NCBI RefSeq assembly: GCF_020531965.1 | Contig: NZ_JAJAWH010000018.1 | Span: 1 to 64,000 of the forward strand | Direction: 5' to 3' | DNA: 64,000 nt | Origin: Pseudorhizobium xiangyangii | Lineage (GTDB): Bacteria > Pseudomonadota > Alphaproteobacteria > Rhizobiales > Rhizobiaceae | Shown here: piece by piece, positions 19,630-27,778 of the stretch | How the letters are laid out: each line of letters opens with the position of its first letter | Numbering within the stretch: the stretch's first letter is position 1 | Program-made: the position numbers and the translations under genes | The notes under the pieces: generated by a model | What the model saw: only the letters and a program-made list of their open reading frames with translations | Told to the model about the DNA's origin: nothing | Database searches by the model: none

Positions 19630-20568
19630 TCATGCATGCCAGGTCAACCCGGGAAAGCCGCTGTTGATCACCGTACCGCGCTCACCACTGACGAGACCTG
19701 CAATATCGGCCAGGGCACCGATTGCTGCCGTTTTTCCGGTTGTCTGAGCAAAACGGCAAGCCGCATCCACCTTCGGCCCCATGGAGCCGGCCGGAAAATT
19801 GAACTGTTCGAGATCTTCGGGGCGAGCCTTGTTGATCGCCTTCTGGGACGGCTTGCCCCAATCGACGCAGACAGCCGGGGCGTCGGTCGCCATGATGAGG
19901 AGATCGGCATCGAGTTCTCGTGCCAACAGCTCCGAGCACAAGTCCTTGTCGATCACCGCCTCCACGCCAATCAGCTTCCGATCGCTGTTCTTTTCGTACA
20001 TCGTCGGAATACCGCCGCCACCTGCGCAAATAACGATGGTACCTTGTTCCAGCAGCCACCTTACGGGGCGGATCTCGAAGATGCGCTTGGGGATAGGCGA
20101 AGCAACGACCCGCCGCCATTTCTCACCATCTTGCTTGAAGACCCACCCTTTTTCCGCGCGAATACGATCGGCGTCTGCTCGCTCATAGACGGGACCGACA
20201 AACTTGCTGGGATCGAGGAAGCCGGGATCGTCGGCATCGACTTCGACCATGGTCAGCAATGTTGCCAGGGGCTGTTCGAAAGGCAGCAGATTTCCAAGCT
20301 CCTGCTCGAGCATATACCCGATCATGCCCTCAGTTTCGGCACCCAGGATATCGAGCGGATAGGCCTCGTCTGGTTTGTAAGACGCTCCTTGAAGGGCGAG
20401 TAATCCGACCTGCGGGCCGTTGCCATGGGTTATTATCAACTGATGCTCCGCGGCCAGGGGTGCAATCGCTTCCGCCGCTACGCGCGTATTCCGCCTTTGA
20501 ACATCTGCAGTCATTGCCTCTCCACGCCGAAGAAGCGCGTTCCCGCCAAGTGCGATCACCACACGCAT
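19630..20568 (-). CDS. arcC: Carbamate kinase
   Basis: 312 residues, the normal length for ArcC. The N terminus [17 protein letters not shown] and the later [21 protein letters not shown] and [10 protein letters not shown] motifs are those of the amino-acid-kinase fold carbamate kinases. It makes ATP from carbamoyl phosphate in the last step of the arginine deiminase pathway. The start at 20568 places the GG loop at the N terminus; the longer reading to 20739 runs into arcB and was rejected. Only one base separates it from the arcB stop. Confidence 0.95.
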   Translation of the reverse strand: MRVVIALGGNALLRRGEAMTADVQRRNTRVAAEAIAPLAAEHQLIITHGNGPQVGLLALQGASYKPDEAYPLDILGAETEGMIGYMLEQELGNLLPFEQPLATLLTMVEVDADDPGFLDPSKFVGPVYERADADRIRAEKGWVFKQDGEKWRRVVASPIPKRIFEIRPVRWLLEQGTIVICAGGGGIPTMYEKNSDRKLIGVEAVIDKDLCSELLARELDADLLIMATDAPAVCVDWGKPSQKAINKARPEDLEQFNFPAGSMGPKVDAACRFAQTTGKTAAIGALADIAGLVSGERGTVINSGFPGLTWHA

Positions 20569-20569
20569 G

Positions 20570-21574
20570 TCAATCTCCCAGGGTGGCCACCAGCAGCGCC
20601 TTGATCGTATGCAGACGATTTTCTGCCTGCTCGAAGGCAATATTGACCTCGGACTCGAAGACTTCGTCAGTGACTTCAAGCCCGTTACCCATGCCGTAAT
20701 CCTGTTCGATCTGCTTGCCCAAGGTCGTCTCGGTGTCATGGAAGGCCGGCAGGCAATGCATGAACTTTGCCTGAGGATTCCCCGTGGCCTTCATTAGATC
20801 CCCATTCACTTGATACGGCGTGAGCAGATTGATGCGTTCGCGCCAGACATCCTTGGGTTCACCCATCGAGACCCACACGTCCGTGTGTACGAAATCCACG
20901 CCTTGAACTGCCTCCTTGGGATCGTCCGTGACCAAGAGACGCGCTCCGGACCTCTCCTGCAGCTCCTTGGCGATCTTCAGGTACTCCTCCGCAGGCCAGA
21001 GAGACTTCGGACCGCAGATGCGCACATCCATGCCCATCAGGGAGCCGGCGATCAGCAACGAGTGCCCCATGTTGGAGCGCGTGTCGCCTACATAGGCATA
21101 TTTGATGTCAGCCACGGGCTTGTCGCTGTGCTCGCGCATCGTCATTACGTCAGCAAGCATCTGCGTCGGATGGTACTCGTCAGTAAGTCCATTGTAGACG
21201 GGCACGCCGGCAAAACGCGCCAGGGTTTCCACTCCGTGCTGGGCGGAGCCGCGGTATTCAATCGCATCGTACATGCGCCCCAAGACCCGCGCGGTGTCCT
21301 TGAAGGACTCCTTGTGTCCTATCTGCGAGCCTGACGGATCCAGATATGTCACGTTGGCACCTTGATCGGAGCAGGCGACCTCGAATGCACATCGTGTCCG
21401 GGTCGAGGTCTTCTCGAAGATGAGGCAGATCTCTTTGCCCTTCAGATGCTGCTGTTCGGTGCGAGCATACTTGGCGCGCTTCAGGTCACGAGCGAGATCG
21501 AGAAGGTACCTGAATTCTCTCGGCGTATAATCCTGGACGGTAAGAAGAGAACGATTGCGCAGATTGAAGCTCAT
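20570..21574 (-). CDS. arcB: Catabolic ornithine carbamoyltransferase
   Basis: 334 residues. The carbamoyl-phosphate motif S57-T-R-T-R61, [12 protein letters not shown], and the ornithine-site HCLPAFHD near the C terminus are intact. In this context it runs in the catabolic direction, splitting citrulline to ornithine and carbamoyl phosphate. It lies between arcA (38 bases) and arcC (1 base) in an arcABC operon. The ornithine formed is the substrate of the SpeF enzyme encoded 5 kb away. Confidence 0.95.
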   Translation of the reverse strand: MSFNLRNRSLLTVQDYTPREFRYLLDLARDLKRAKYARTEQQHLKGKEICLIFEKTSTRTRCAFEVACSDQGANVTYLDPSGSQIGHKESFKDTARVLGRMYDAIEYRGSAQHGVETLARFAGVPVYNGLTDEYHPTQMLADVMTMREHSDKPVADIKYAYVGDTRSNMGHSLLIAGSLMGMDVRICGPKSLWPAEEYLKIAKELQERSGARLLVTDDPKEAVQGVDFVHTDVWVSMGEPKDVWRERINLLTPYQVNGDLMKATGNPQAKFMHCLPAFHDTETTLGKQIEQDYGMGNGLEVTDEVFESEVNIAFEQAENRLHTIKALLVATLGD

Positions 21575-21612
21575 TGTCTCACTCCGTAAAGTCAGTTGCA
21601 GGGCAAGTCGCG

Positions 21613-22842
21613 TCAGTACGCCGGGTCACGCCAAATGGGGCACGTCATGCAGTGTCCACCACCACGACCTCGTCCAAGTTCGGACCCGCGAATGGTTATG
21701 ACCTCAACACCCGCCTTGCGAAGAAGGGTGTTCGTGTAGGTGTTGCGGTCGTAGGCGACGACAACTCCCGGCTCGAGCGCCACGACATTGTTGCCGTCAT
21801 CCCACTGCTCGCGTTCGGCCTGGTAAGAGTTGCCTCCCGTCTGCACGGTGCGCAAATGCGGTATTCCCAGTGCTTCGCGGACGACCTCAAGCATCGGCTG
21901 CTTTTCGGGATGAACCTCGAAATCTCCATCATCATCCTTCGGATGCATGCTATAGCAGCGGACCTGATCGACGACCTCCGAGAACAGAGTGGCCAGGTCG
22001 CGATCGCAGAAGCTGAAGACTGTGTCGAGATGCATGGCAGCGCGGCTCTTTGGCATCAGGCACCCGATCACCCTGGTCGCCGCCTTGCTCCTGAAGAGCG
22101 CGCGCGCCAGTTGCCCGACGGCCTGATAGGTCGTGCGCTCTCCCATCCCGATCAGCACGGTTCCGTTGCCAATAGGCATCACGTCGCCCCCTTCCATCGA
22201 AGCGTTCGCGAACTGCTCGTCGGAATCGCCCCACCAGATCTCAAAATCTCCGGATTGGAACACAGGGTGGAATTTGTAGATGGCACGCTGGAGCAAGGTT
22301 TCTGCGCGTCTCGCCTGCCAGAACATGGGGTTGCATGTGACGCCGTTATAGATCCAGCAGGACGGATCACGCTGAAACAAGGTGTTTGGAAGAGGCGGGA
22401 TAACGAATTCCGTCGGCGCCAAGGCACTCAACATCAGCGACTTGCTCTTGCCGTCCGGAAGATCGGCTATTGCGATTCCGCCAATCAAGAAAGTCGCAAG
22501 CTGCACCGCAGGCATCTCGTCAAGCCAAGGTCGTATCGCTTCTGCGACCTGTGATCCGAGTACGTGGGGCGTGACCTGACGGTCGAGAACGAAATCGCGC
22601 GCTGCCACATCTGTGAGCGTTTGGCCAAGCAGATCATGGAGCTCTAGTACCTCAACGCCTCTCTCCTGCATCTTCAGGACCATGTCGTGATGGTCTCTTT
22701 GTGCCTCCTGAACCCAGATGACATCATCGAAGAGCAGGTCATGACAGTTTCCGGGCGTCAGACGCTGATGAGCCAGAGATGGCTTGCACACCATGACGGT
22801 TCGAAGCTTTCCCACTTCCGAATGGACACCGAAGCCGCGCAC
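21613..22842 (-). CDS. arcA: Arginine deiminase
   Basis: 409 residues from a GTG start. The protein begins [18 protein letters not shown], as ArcA proteins do, and ends [14 protein letters not shown], where C398 is the expected nucleophile. [20 protein letters not shown] carries other substrate residues. It converts arginine to citrulline and ammonia. The ATG at 22986 would add 48 residues unlike the family and would overlap the FNR/FixK box; the GTG has GGGGAGAG just upstream, so I chose it. First gene of arcABC. Confidence 0.95.
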   Translation of the reverse strand: MRGFGVHSEVGKLRTVMVCKPSLAHQRLTPGNCHDLLFDDVIWVQEAQRDHHDMVLKMQERGVEVLELHDLLGQTLTDVAARDFVLDRQVTPHVLGSQVAEAIRPWLDEMPAVQLATFLIGGIAIADLPDGKSKSLMLSALAPTEFVIPPLPNTLFQRDPSCWIYNGVTCNPMFWQARRAETLLQRAIYKFHPVFQSGDFEIWWGDSDEQFANASMEGGDVMPIGNGTVLIGMGERTTYQAVGQLARALFRSKAATRVIGCLMPKSRAAMHLDTVFSFCDRDLATLFSEVVDQVRCYSMHPKDDDGDFEVHPEKQPMLEVVREALGIPHLRTVQTGGNSYQAEREQWDDGNNVVALEPGVVVAYDRNTYTNTLLRKAGVEVITIRGSELGRGRGGGHCMTCPIWRDPAY

Positions 22843-22960
22843 GCCTCTCTCCCCACCGTTGTTTGTCGCCAGATACGTCGCCGCCGGCGAGTCAAAGAAA
22901 AAAGGCCCGTTCCGGTACCTCCGCACATGCCGGATTATGCCGGGCTGTGTGGCGATGTCA

Positions 22961-22974
22961 TTGATTGCAAGCAA
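22961..22974. promoter_or_regulatory. FNR/FixK-type box upstream of arcA
   Basis: TTGATTGCAAGCAA differs from TTGAT-N4-ATCAA at one base and fits the rhizobial FixK consensus TTG(A/C)-N6-(T/G)CAA on either strand. It is centred 125 bases upstream of the arcA GTG. The left nine bases are identical to those of the box at 18043, which suggests the same regulator. Confidence 0.65.
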
Positions 22975-23022
22975 TGGGCTATGCACTGAATCTACGGACG
23001 ACCGGGCAACCCAATTGCGTTG

Positions 23023-23226
23023 CTAGCTGTCAAAATTACGCGGAGGTGCGTCCCGCCAGATGCGCCAGTGTGTGGGGTGAACATCCAGGAGTTCGCCCGT
23101 CTTGGCATTCACCCAACCGTTGGAACTCTTTTTGCAGGGGAATATCAGAGCATGGACACCTCCCCCGTCGATTACCGCGAGTTCGATATCTTGTGCGATA
23201 GGAGCTTCGGCGATTGGCTGCCACAT
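23023..23226 (-). CDS. Small conserved hypothetical protein
   Basis: 67 residues from the ATG at 23226 (MWQPIAEAP). The pattern MWQPI-AP, ELAVIDGGGVHALIFPC, NAKTGE and PTHWRIW recalls a small tryptophan-rich protein family seen in rhizobia, known only as hypothetical. There is no signal peptide or membrane helix. It sits upstream of arcA on the same strand with the FNR/FixK box between them. An ORF extending to 23301 adds an arginine-rich leader and was not used. Confidence 0.65.
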   Translation of the reverse strand: MWQPIAEAPIAQDIELAVIDGGGVHALIFPCKKSSNGWVNAKTGELLDVHPTHWRIWRDAPPRNFDS

Positions 23227-23696
23227 CCCTGACACCCTTACTACGACGCTAGTTGATGCCCGACGACCTGAGCGTCTTGAGGGCTGTTCGGCATCAGGCA
23301 ACCGCGCTGGTCACGAGACATTTTCTGCTCTCAGGTTTCGTTCGTTGGAATTCCGCGCACCAGCAAGGTATCCGAAGTCATCGTCTCCGGCATTGAACAC
23401 GATCAATCAAGGCCAAGCACCGGAAGGCCTCCCCATACAACCAGCCATCTGCCGGCAGTCCCGCCAACCCTCCCCTGAGTTCGAAACCCGCGGACCGAGG
23501 CGAGGAAATCTGCGCGCGATAGATAATACGTGATGCTACGCGAATTACTCGCACGCTGGTGGTAATCTAGCTGCATATCCAAACCGCCAACTGCATTACC
23601 CCCGTTCCGGAGGGACGGCGTGAGGCGGCGGCCAGTGTCGGGAGGAGTTGAAATGTTCTTCCAGCCACGATCCACATTCTTGGCAGGGCCGGCCTG
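23227..23696. other. Intergenic region upstream of the FixL-like gene
   Basis: 470 bases between a small minus-strand gene and the FixL-like kinase. No gene was convincing. It holds the TACG-N-GATG direct-repeat motif at 23527-23548. Confidence 0.5.
23527..23548. repeat. Direct-repeat motif TACG-N-GATG upstream of fixL-like gene
   Basis: The segment contains TACGTGATGC followed by TACGCGAAT and TAC, which is a 10-base-period direct repeat of TACG-N-GA. A closely similar motif occurs at 29435-29457. The period of one helical turn is typical of response-regulator dimer sites. Its role is inferred. Confidence 0.4.
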
Positions 23697-24839
23697 ATGT
23701 CCGCCCGTCATCACGAATCCTATCCTCGGCTGCCCACATCGACCTTTGTCGCGGATCAGGACCGACTACATCACATCAAGCGGATATTCGATCTCGTTCC
23801 AAATGCCCTTCTGCTTCTTGATCAAGCCGGAAATATTGCTGCCTGCAATGCAGCGGCGCTGGCATTCTTCGGCTACAGCGAGCATGAGCTGGTTGGCAGA
23901 GATGTCGATTTCGTTTGGCAGGCGACGGCAACGGACCGTCACGCCAAACCCCACGTGGCCGCCTGCAGCGAGTTGCTCACAGGTATTGCCCGGCCGAAGA
24001 ACGGAGAGATTTTCCCCGCAGCCTTGTCCTTTGTAGCAGACACGGCCGCGATCGCACCCTTCACCTCAGCAATGCTTCAGAAGCTACCTCGCGAGTCGGA
24101 TTCCGTGCATCAGGTTCGGCAACTTCAGGCCGAGCTTGCCCACATGGCTCGTGTAACGGAACTCGGAGAAATGGCAGCAACGCTGGCTCATGAGCTTACG
24201 CAGCCGCTTGCAGCGATCGCAAACTATTCCCAGGGATGTACCCGTTTGATGGCCACCACTGGCGACACTTCCTCCACGCAGGTGCAGGAGGTGCTGTCAG
24301 AAATCACCCGCCATGCCCTGCGAGCCGGAGATATCATAAACCGTCTCCGAGACTTCGTTGCCCGCACAGCGGGCGACAAGTCAGTGGAGCACGTCCATCA
24401 ACTAATCGACGAGGCGATGGAAATCACACTTTTGGGGACCGGTTCTTCTCGATTGAGCACAGAGTATCTCCTGGAGGCAAAGCGCGACCGTGTTCTGGTC
24501 GACCGGATCCAGATCGAGCAAGTCGTAATGAACCTGGTTCGAAATGCCGTTGAGGCGATGGAAGGTGCGCAGCGTCGGAATTTACGTATCTCAACAAAAA
24601 ACGGGACTGATGACACCATTGTCGTGGAGATATCCGACACGGGAGCTGGAATCGAATGGGACGAAACTCTGTTTCACCCATTCGTTAGCAATAAGCCGCG
24701 CGGTATTGGCGTAGGCTTGGCAATGTCAAAGCGCATCATAGAAGCGCATGGGGGGAACATATCGGCTCGGCCGGGTGCCGGGGTGGGATCGATCTTTTCG
24801 TTCACGCTCCCCCTCTTGGAGAGGCCAGATGCCAAATGA
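23697..24839 (+). CDS. FixL-like PAS sensor histidine kinase
   Basis: 380-residue soluble kinase without membrane segments. Residues 28-115 form a PAS domain (LLLLDQAGNIAACNAAALAF, FFGYSEHELVGRDV). H82 and H86 lie where FixL carries its proximal heme histidine, but the following loop is shorter than in FixL, so heme binding is uncertain. The H-box is LAHELTQPLAAIANY with His165, as in FixL. The ATPase domain shows QVVMNLVRNAVEAM, DTGAGI and GIGVGLAMSK. It overlaps the FixJ-like gene by 11 bases, so they are a two-component pair. Confidence 0.88.
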   Translation: MSARHHESYPRLPTSTFVADQDRLHHIKRIFDLVPNALLLLDQAGNIAACNAAALAFFGYSEHELVGRDVDFVWQATATDRHAKPHVAACSELLTGIARPKNGEIFPAALSFVADTAAIAPFTSAMLQKLPRESDSVHQVRQLQAELAHMARVTELGEMAATLAHELTQPLAAIANYSQGCTRLMATTGDTSSTQVQEVLSEITRHALRAGDIINRLRDFVARTAGDKSVEHVHQLIDEAMEITLLGTGSSRLSTEYLLEAKRDRVLVDRIQIEQVVMNLVRNAVEAMEGAQRRNLRISTKNGTDDTIVVEISDTGAGIEWDETLFHPFVSNKPRGIGVGLAMSKRIIEAHGGNISARPGAGVGSIFSFTLPLLERPDAK

Positions 24840-25458
24840 TGTGATTGTCCATGTCGTGGACGACGATGAGACATTTCGCAAATCTTTGACGTTTCTACTG
24901 GCGTCAGCCGGCTATTCCGTTTGCGCATACGAATCCGCTCTTACGTTTCTCGCCTTGCTGCCATTGCCTGAAAAGGCATGCCTGGTGACAGACCTCAGGA
25001 TGCCGCAGATCAATGGTATTGATCTCCTTCTGCGGTTGCGTGCGCTGGACATAGAGATCCCCACCATTATCATTACGTGCCACGGCGACGTCTCCATGGC
25101 CGTCCAAGCCATGAAGGCGGGCGCTGCCGACTTTATCGAGAAACCCTTCAAGGACGACGTCCTTATCCGCGCGATAAACCGAGTTGCCTCACAAGGTGAT
25201 CCAATCGCGACCACCGCTGAACGGAACACGGTCAAGGCGCGGCTTCGTCAACTGACGGAACGTGAACAACAGGTTTTGGCGGGTGTCGTCGAGGGGCTTC
25301 AGAATAAGGCTATCGCCTTCGATTTAGGCATCAGTGCGAGAACGGTGGAAGTCCACCGCGCCAACATGATGGCTAAGATGGGAGCCCACAATATTGCCGA
25401 CTTGGTCCGCATGGTATTGAGTTACAACGGCGTGGCGCGCCCCCGTATAAACCCTTAG
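24829..25458 (+). CDS. FixJ-like response regulator
   Basis: 209 residues: an N-terminal receiver domain (VHVVDDDETFRKSL, phosphoacceptor D55 in VTDLRMPQ, IEKPF lysine) and a C-terminal LuxR/NarL helix-turn-helix (LTEREQQVLAGVVEGLQNKAIAFDLG, SARTVEVHRANMMAKM). This is the FixJ family layout. The start at 24829 lies inside the end of the kinase gene. It is expected to activate genes when phosphorylated, the neighbouring FixK-like gene being the natural candidate by analogy with FixLJ-FixK. Confidence 0.93.
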   Translation: MPNDVIVHVVDDDETFRKSLTFLLASAGYSVCAYESALTFLALLPLPEKACLVTDLRMPQINGIDLLLRLRALDIEIPTIIITCHGDVSMAVQAMKAGAADFIEKPFKDDVLIRAINRVASQGDPIATTAERNTVKARLRQLTEREQQVLAGVVEGLQNKAIAFDLGISARTVEVHRANMMAKMGAHNIADLVRMVLSYNGVARPRINP

Positions 25459-25521
25459 TGGTCGTTCCCGATTCCCCTACCCTCCGACATTTCGTAGTGG
25501 TTCACTGGGGAGGATCTCCAC

Positions 25522-26175
25522 ATGACAGCTACGAGCTATGTCGCGGAACAGGACTTCAAGCGGCTCAATCCCGTTACGGTCCCCAGTACGAGCAGTTTTG
25601 GACCGGTTGGCACCAGGACGTTCTTCGCGGGCGATGTCATCTATAGGCGGGGTGACAAGGCGATGAAGATATACAGGATCGATACGGGAGCGGTGCGCGT
25701 TTATCGAGTCTCGCCGAGCGGATGCCGGAATATATTGGCGTTCCACAGTGCGGGTGAGTGGTTCGGACTTGAGGCCAGTGGCCACCACGAAGACTATGCG
25801 GAGGCAATCTGTGAAACCCGCCTGCGTCCGTTCTCCACGTCGGGATCCATGCCTTTGCCTGTTAGCCTGCTGGACCTATGTCTGCGCAACCTGAGTTTCG
25901 CCTACGTGCGACAGTCGCTCATCGTGCGTCCGACCGCCGTGGCGCGTGTCGCAGGCTTTATCGAGGAAGAAGCGTGCAAGAGCGCCGGTGGCGGACCCGA
26001 ATTCGAGCTTCTGATGTCTCGGGCGGATATTGCGGACTACCTGGGGCTGACGGTTGAATCCGTAGCTCGCGCTTTTACCAGGCTGAGTTCACGCCGGATC
26101 ATTCGTCTCGACGGGCGACTTCATCGACGGGTTCGTATCCTCGACCCCTCAAGGCTGATCGTCGCCAGTCTATAG
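25522..26175 (+). CDS. FixK-like Crp/Fnr family regulator
   Basis: 217 residues with a cyclic-nucleotide-binding-like domain (residues 30-110: GDVIYRRGDKAMKIYRIDTGAVRVYR) and a FixK/FNR-type helix-turn-helix (MSRADIADYLGLTVESVARAFTRLSSR). It lacks the FNR iron-sulfur cysteines, as FixK does. In the recognition helix the usual E-x-x-S-R reads E179-S-V-A182-R183, so serine is replaced by alanine. A GGGGAGG site precedes the ATG. It lies 63 bases after the FixJ-like gene and is the likely reader of the FNR/FixK boxes at 18043 and 22961. Confidence 0.88.
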   Translation: MTATSYVAEQDFKRLNPVTVPSTSSFGPVGTRTFFAGDVIYRRGDKAMKIYRIDTGAVRVYRVSPSGCRNILAFHSAGEWFGLEASGHHEDYAEAICETRLRPFSTSGSMPLPVSLLDLCLRNLSFAYVRQSLIVRPTAVARVAGFIEEEACKSAGGGPEFELLMSRADIADYLGLTVESVARAFTRLSSRRIIRLDGRLHRRVRILDPSRLIVASL

Positions 26176-26542
26176 ACAGGAGTTCGTTTCTACAGGAAGG
26201 CCACGGAGCACCCGATCCGTTGATACTTTCTGATCGCCATACACCAATGCGCATACACCAAAAGCGTTCAAGCCTGGCGTGGGAAAGGGCCTTGGTAAGA
26301 AGGCGAAAGGGGCCGCAAGAAAGTGCCTGATCCGTCAGCCGGCTGGTCAGCCAACGCAACCATTTTCTACCTTGCATGGAACGCCCGGGATAGTTCGAAC
26401 ACATATCGAGTGGGAGATCGCACCCGGATATTTATTGGGCCACGACAAAGCGCAAGTTACCGTAAGTTACTTGAAGGGGCGCCTATGTTGTTGCCAAATG
26501 CGGCTCGCATACAGCTTACAGGAGAATGTTGGAGGAGCGGCA
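26176..26542. other. Intergenic region upstream of an unknown conserved gene
   Basis: 367 bases without a convincing gene. ORFs here extend from the downstream gene but lack ribosome sites and typical composition. It contains a direct repeat at 26454-26470. Confidence 0.5.
26454..26470. repeat. Tandem AAGTTAC direct repeat
   Basis: Two copies of AAGTTAC spaced exactly 10 bases apart (start positions 26454 and 26464), 73 bases before the start codon of the unknown gene at 26543. On the other strand it reads GTAAC-N5-GTAAC, which recalls the GTAAC-N5-GTAGC reading of the motif at 29435. Possible regulator site. Confidence 0.4.
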
Positions 26543-27010
26543 ATGACTGTGACCGAGACACCCCCTTCGGGATCCATGATGAGTGCTCAGGAGCTGCGCA
26601 AGCAAGCGCTTGAGCTTCAGCTCCAGGAAATGGAGAGAGAAGACAAGATCAAGGCACTCGACGCCAAGAAACATGCCGAATTCGTTGATGACTTTTTCAA
26701 GAAGCACATCGGAGAGCATGAACGCGCCGTGATAAAGCGGCTGGTGATGAAGGCCGCTACGGACGGAAAGTTCGAGGCTATGATCTACAGTTTCCCTTCC
26801 AGCTTCTGCTCGGACAGCGGCCGCGCCATCAACAACAACCTTGACGGCTGGCAGGACACGCTGGAGGGCAAGGCGAAAGAGCTCTACGAGCTCTTTAAGC
26901 AGATAGCGAAGCCGCAAGGCTATGGCCTAAAGGCGGCGATCATCAATTTTCCGGACGGCATGCCCGGAGATGTCGGATTCTTCCTGACATGGGAACGTCC
27001 GTTGGAATAG
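26543..27010 (+). CDS. Conserved hypothetical protein with helical N terminus
   Basis: 155-residue soluble protein. Residues 14-50 are strongly helical and charged (SAQELRKQALELQLQEMERED), likely a coiled coil, followed by a mixed domain (MIYSFPSSFCSDSGRAINN, AAIINFPDGMPGDVGFFLTW). No known family was recognised. The ATG at 26543 has GGAGGAG 7 bases before it. It sits between the FixK-like gene and a CYTH gene. Confidence 0.7.
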   Translation: MTVTETPPSGSMMSAQELRKQALELQLQEMEREDKIKALDAKKHAEFVDDFFKKHIGEHERAVIKRLVMKAATDGKFEAMIYSFPSSFCSDSGRAINNNLDGWQDTLEGKAKELYELFKQIAKPQGYGLKAAIINFPDGMPGDVGFFLTWERPLE

Positions 27011-27060
27011 TCTTCATCACACTCCGGTCGGCGCCCAGCACAACCTTGCGAGGGACTCTC

Positions 27061-27624
27061 ATGAAGACCGTCGAGATCGAGCGCAAGTTCCTGGTCCGCA
27101 ACGACGCGTGGCGAGGCGAAATCACGGATTCGCACCAGTTTTTGCAGGGGTATCTTGCGTCCCGCGGCGCAAACTCGGTGCGGGTGCGGATCGTCGATGG
27201 CATAACCGGGCGGCTGGCCATCAAGCTACGCAGGCACGGACTGTGCAGGCAGGAGTATGAGTACGAAATCCCCGTTGAGGAGGCGCAGGAGCTTCTCGCC
27301 CACGCCGCAGGGCGCATATTGGAAAAGACACGATACAACGTTCATCACCAAGGCTCGATCTGGGAAGTGGATGTTTTCGAAGGTCCTCATGAAGGCCTGA
27401 CAATCGCGGAAATCGAAATGTCGAGCGAGAGCGACAGCCCGGCGCTACCTCGGTGGATCGGATCGGAAGTAACCGGCGACAAGAGATATTCCAATCGCAC
27501 GCTGGCCGCAGTATCCGCCGAATTTCGTTTCGACATGGGGAGGATCAACGGGGGTTCGGTCAGCAAGCCTCAAGCCGGGTCGAACGTGCCGATGCCCCAT
27601 GCCTGTCGGACCACCGTGCCTTGA
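27061..27624 (+). CDS. CYTH domain protein (triphosphatase-like)
   Basis: 187 residues from the ATG at 27061. It opens with MKTVEIERKFLV, the ExExK signature of the CYTH superfamily, and shows alternating charged strands (VRVRIVDG, LAIKLRR, YEYEIP, WEVDVFEG, IAEIEM) that would line the triphosphate tunnel. Bacterial members of this short type usually hydrolyse inorganic triphosphate or thiamine triphosphate. It is 50 bases after the unknown gene. The nearby polyphosphate kinase 2 makes a role in polyphosphate metabolism possible but not proven. The last 20 residues are not part of the domain. Confidence 0.85.
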   Translation: MKTVEIERKFLVRNDAWRGEITDSHQFLQGYLASRGANSVRVRIVDGITGRLAIKLRRHGLCRQEYEYEIPVEEAQELLAHAAGRILEKTRYNVHHQGSIWEVDVFEGPHEGLTIAEIEMSSESDSPALPRWIGSEVTGDKRYSNRTLAAVSAEFRFDMGRINGGSVSKPQAGSNVPMPHACRTTVP

Positions 27625-27778
27625 ACGTTTGAATCGGTTGTCTTGGCCGCGCAACTCCTCGCATCAAGGCAAATTTCACGATGCGGCGTCGTCCAGATCA
27701 ATGGGATCTCGGTACACGACATCCAGCTGTGAGACCGGGCACCTCCCCGTCATTGTCGCCAGGATTGTGAACGGCGTA

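Noticed and set aside
21613-22986. Longer arginine deiminase
   Set aside because: The extra 48 residues are unlike ArcA and cover the FNR/FixK box; a GTG with a good ribosome site is at 22842.
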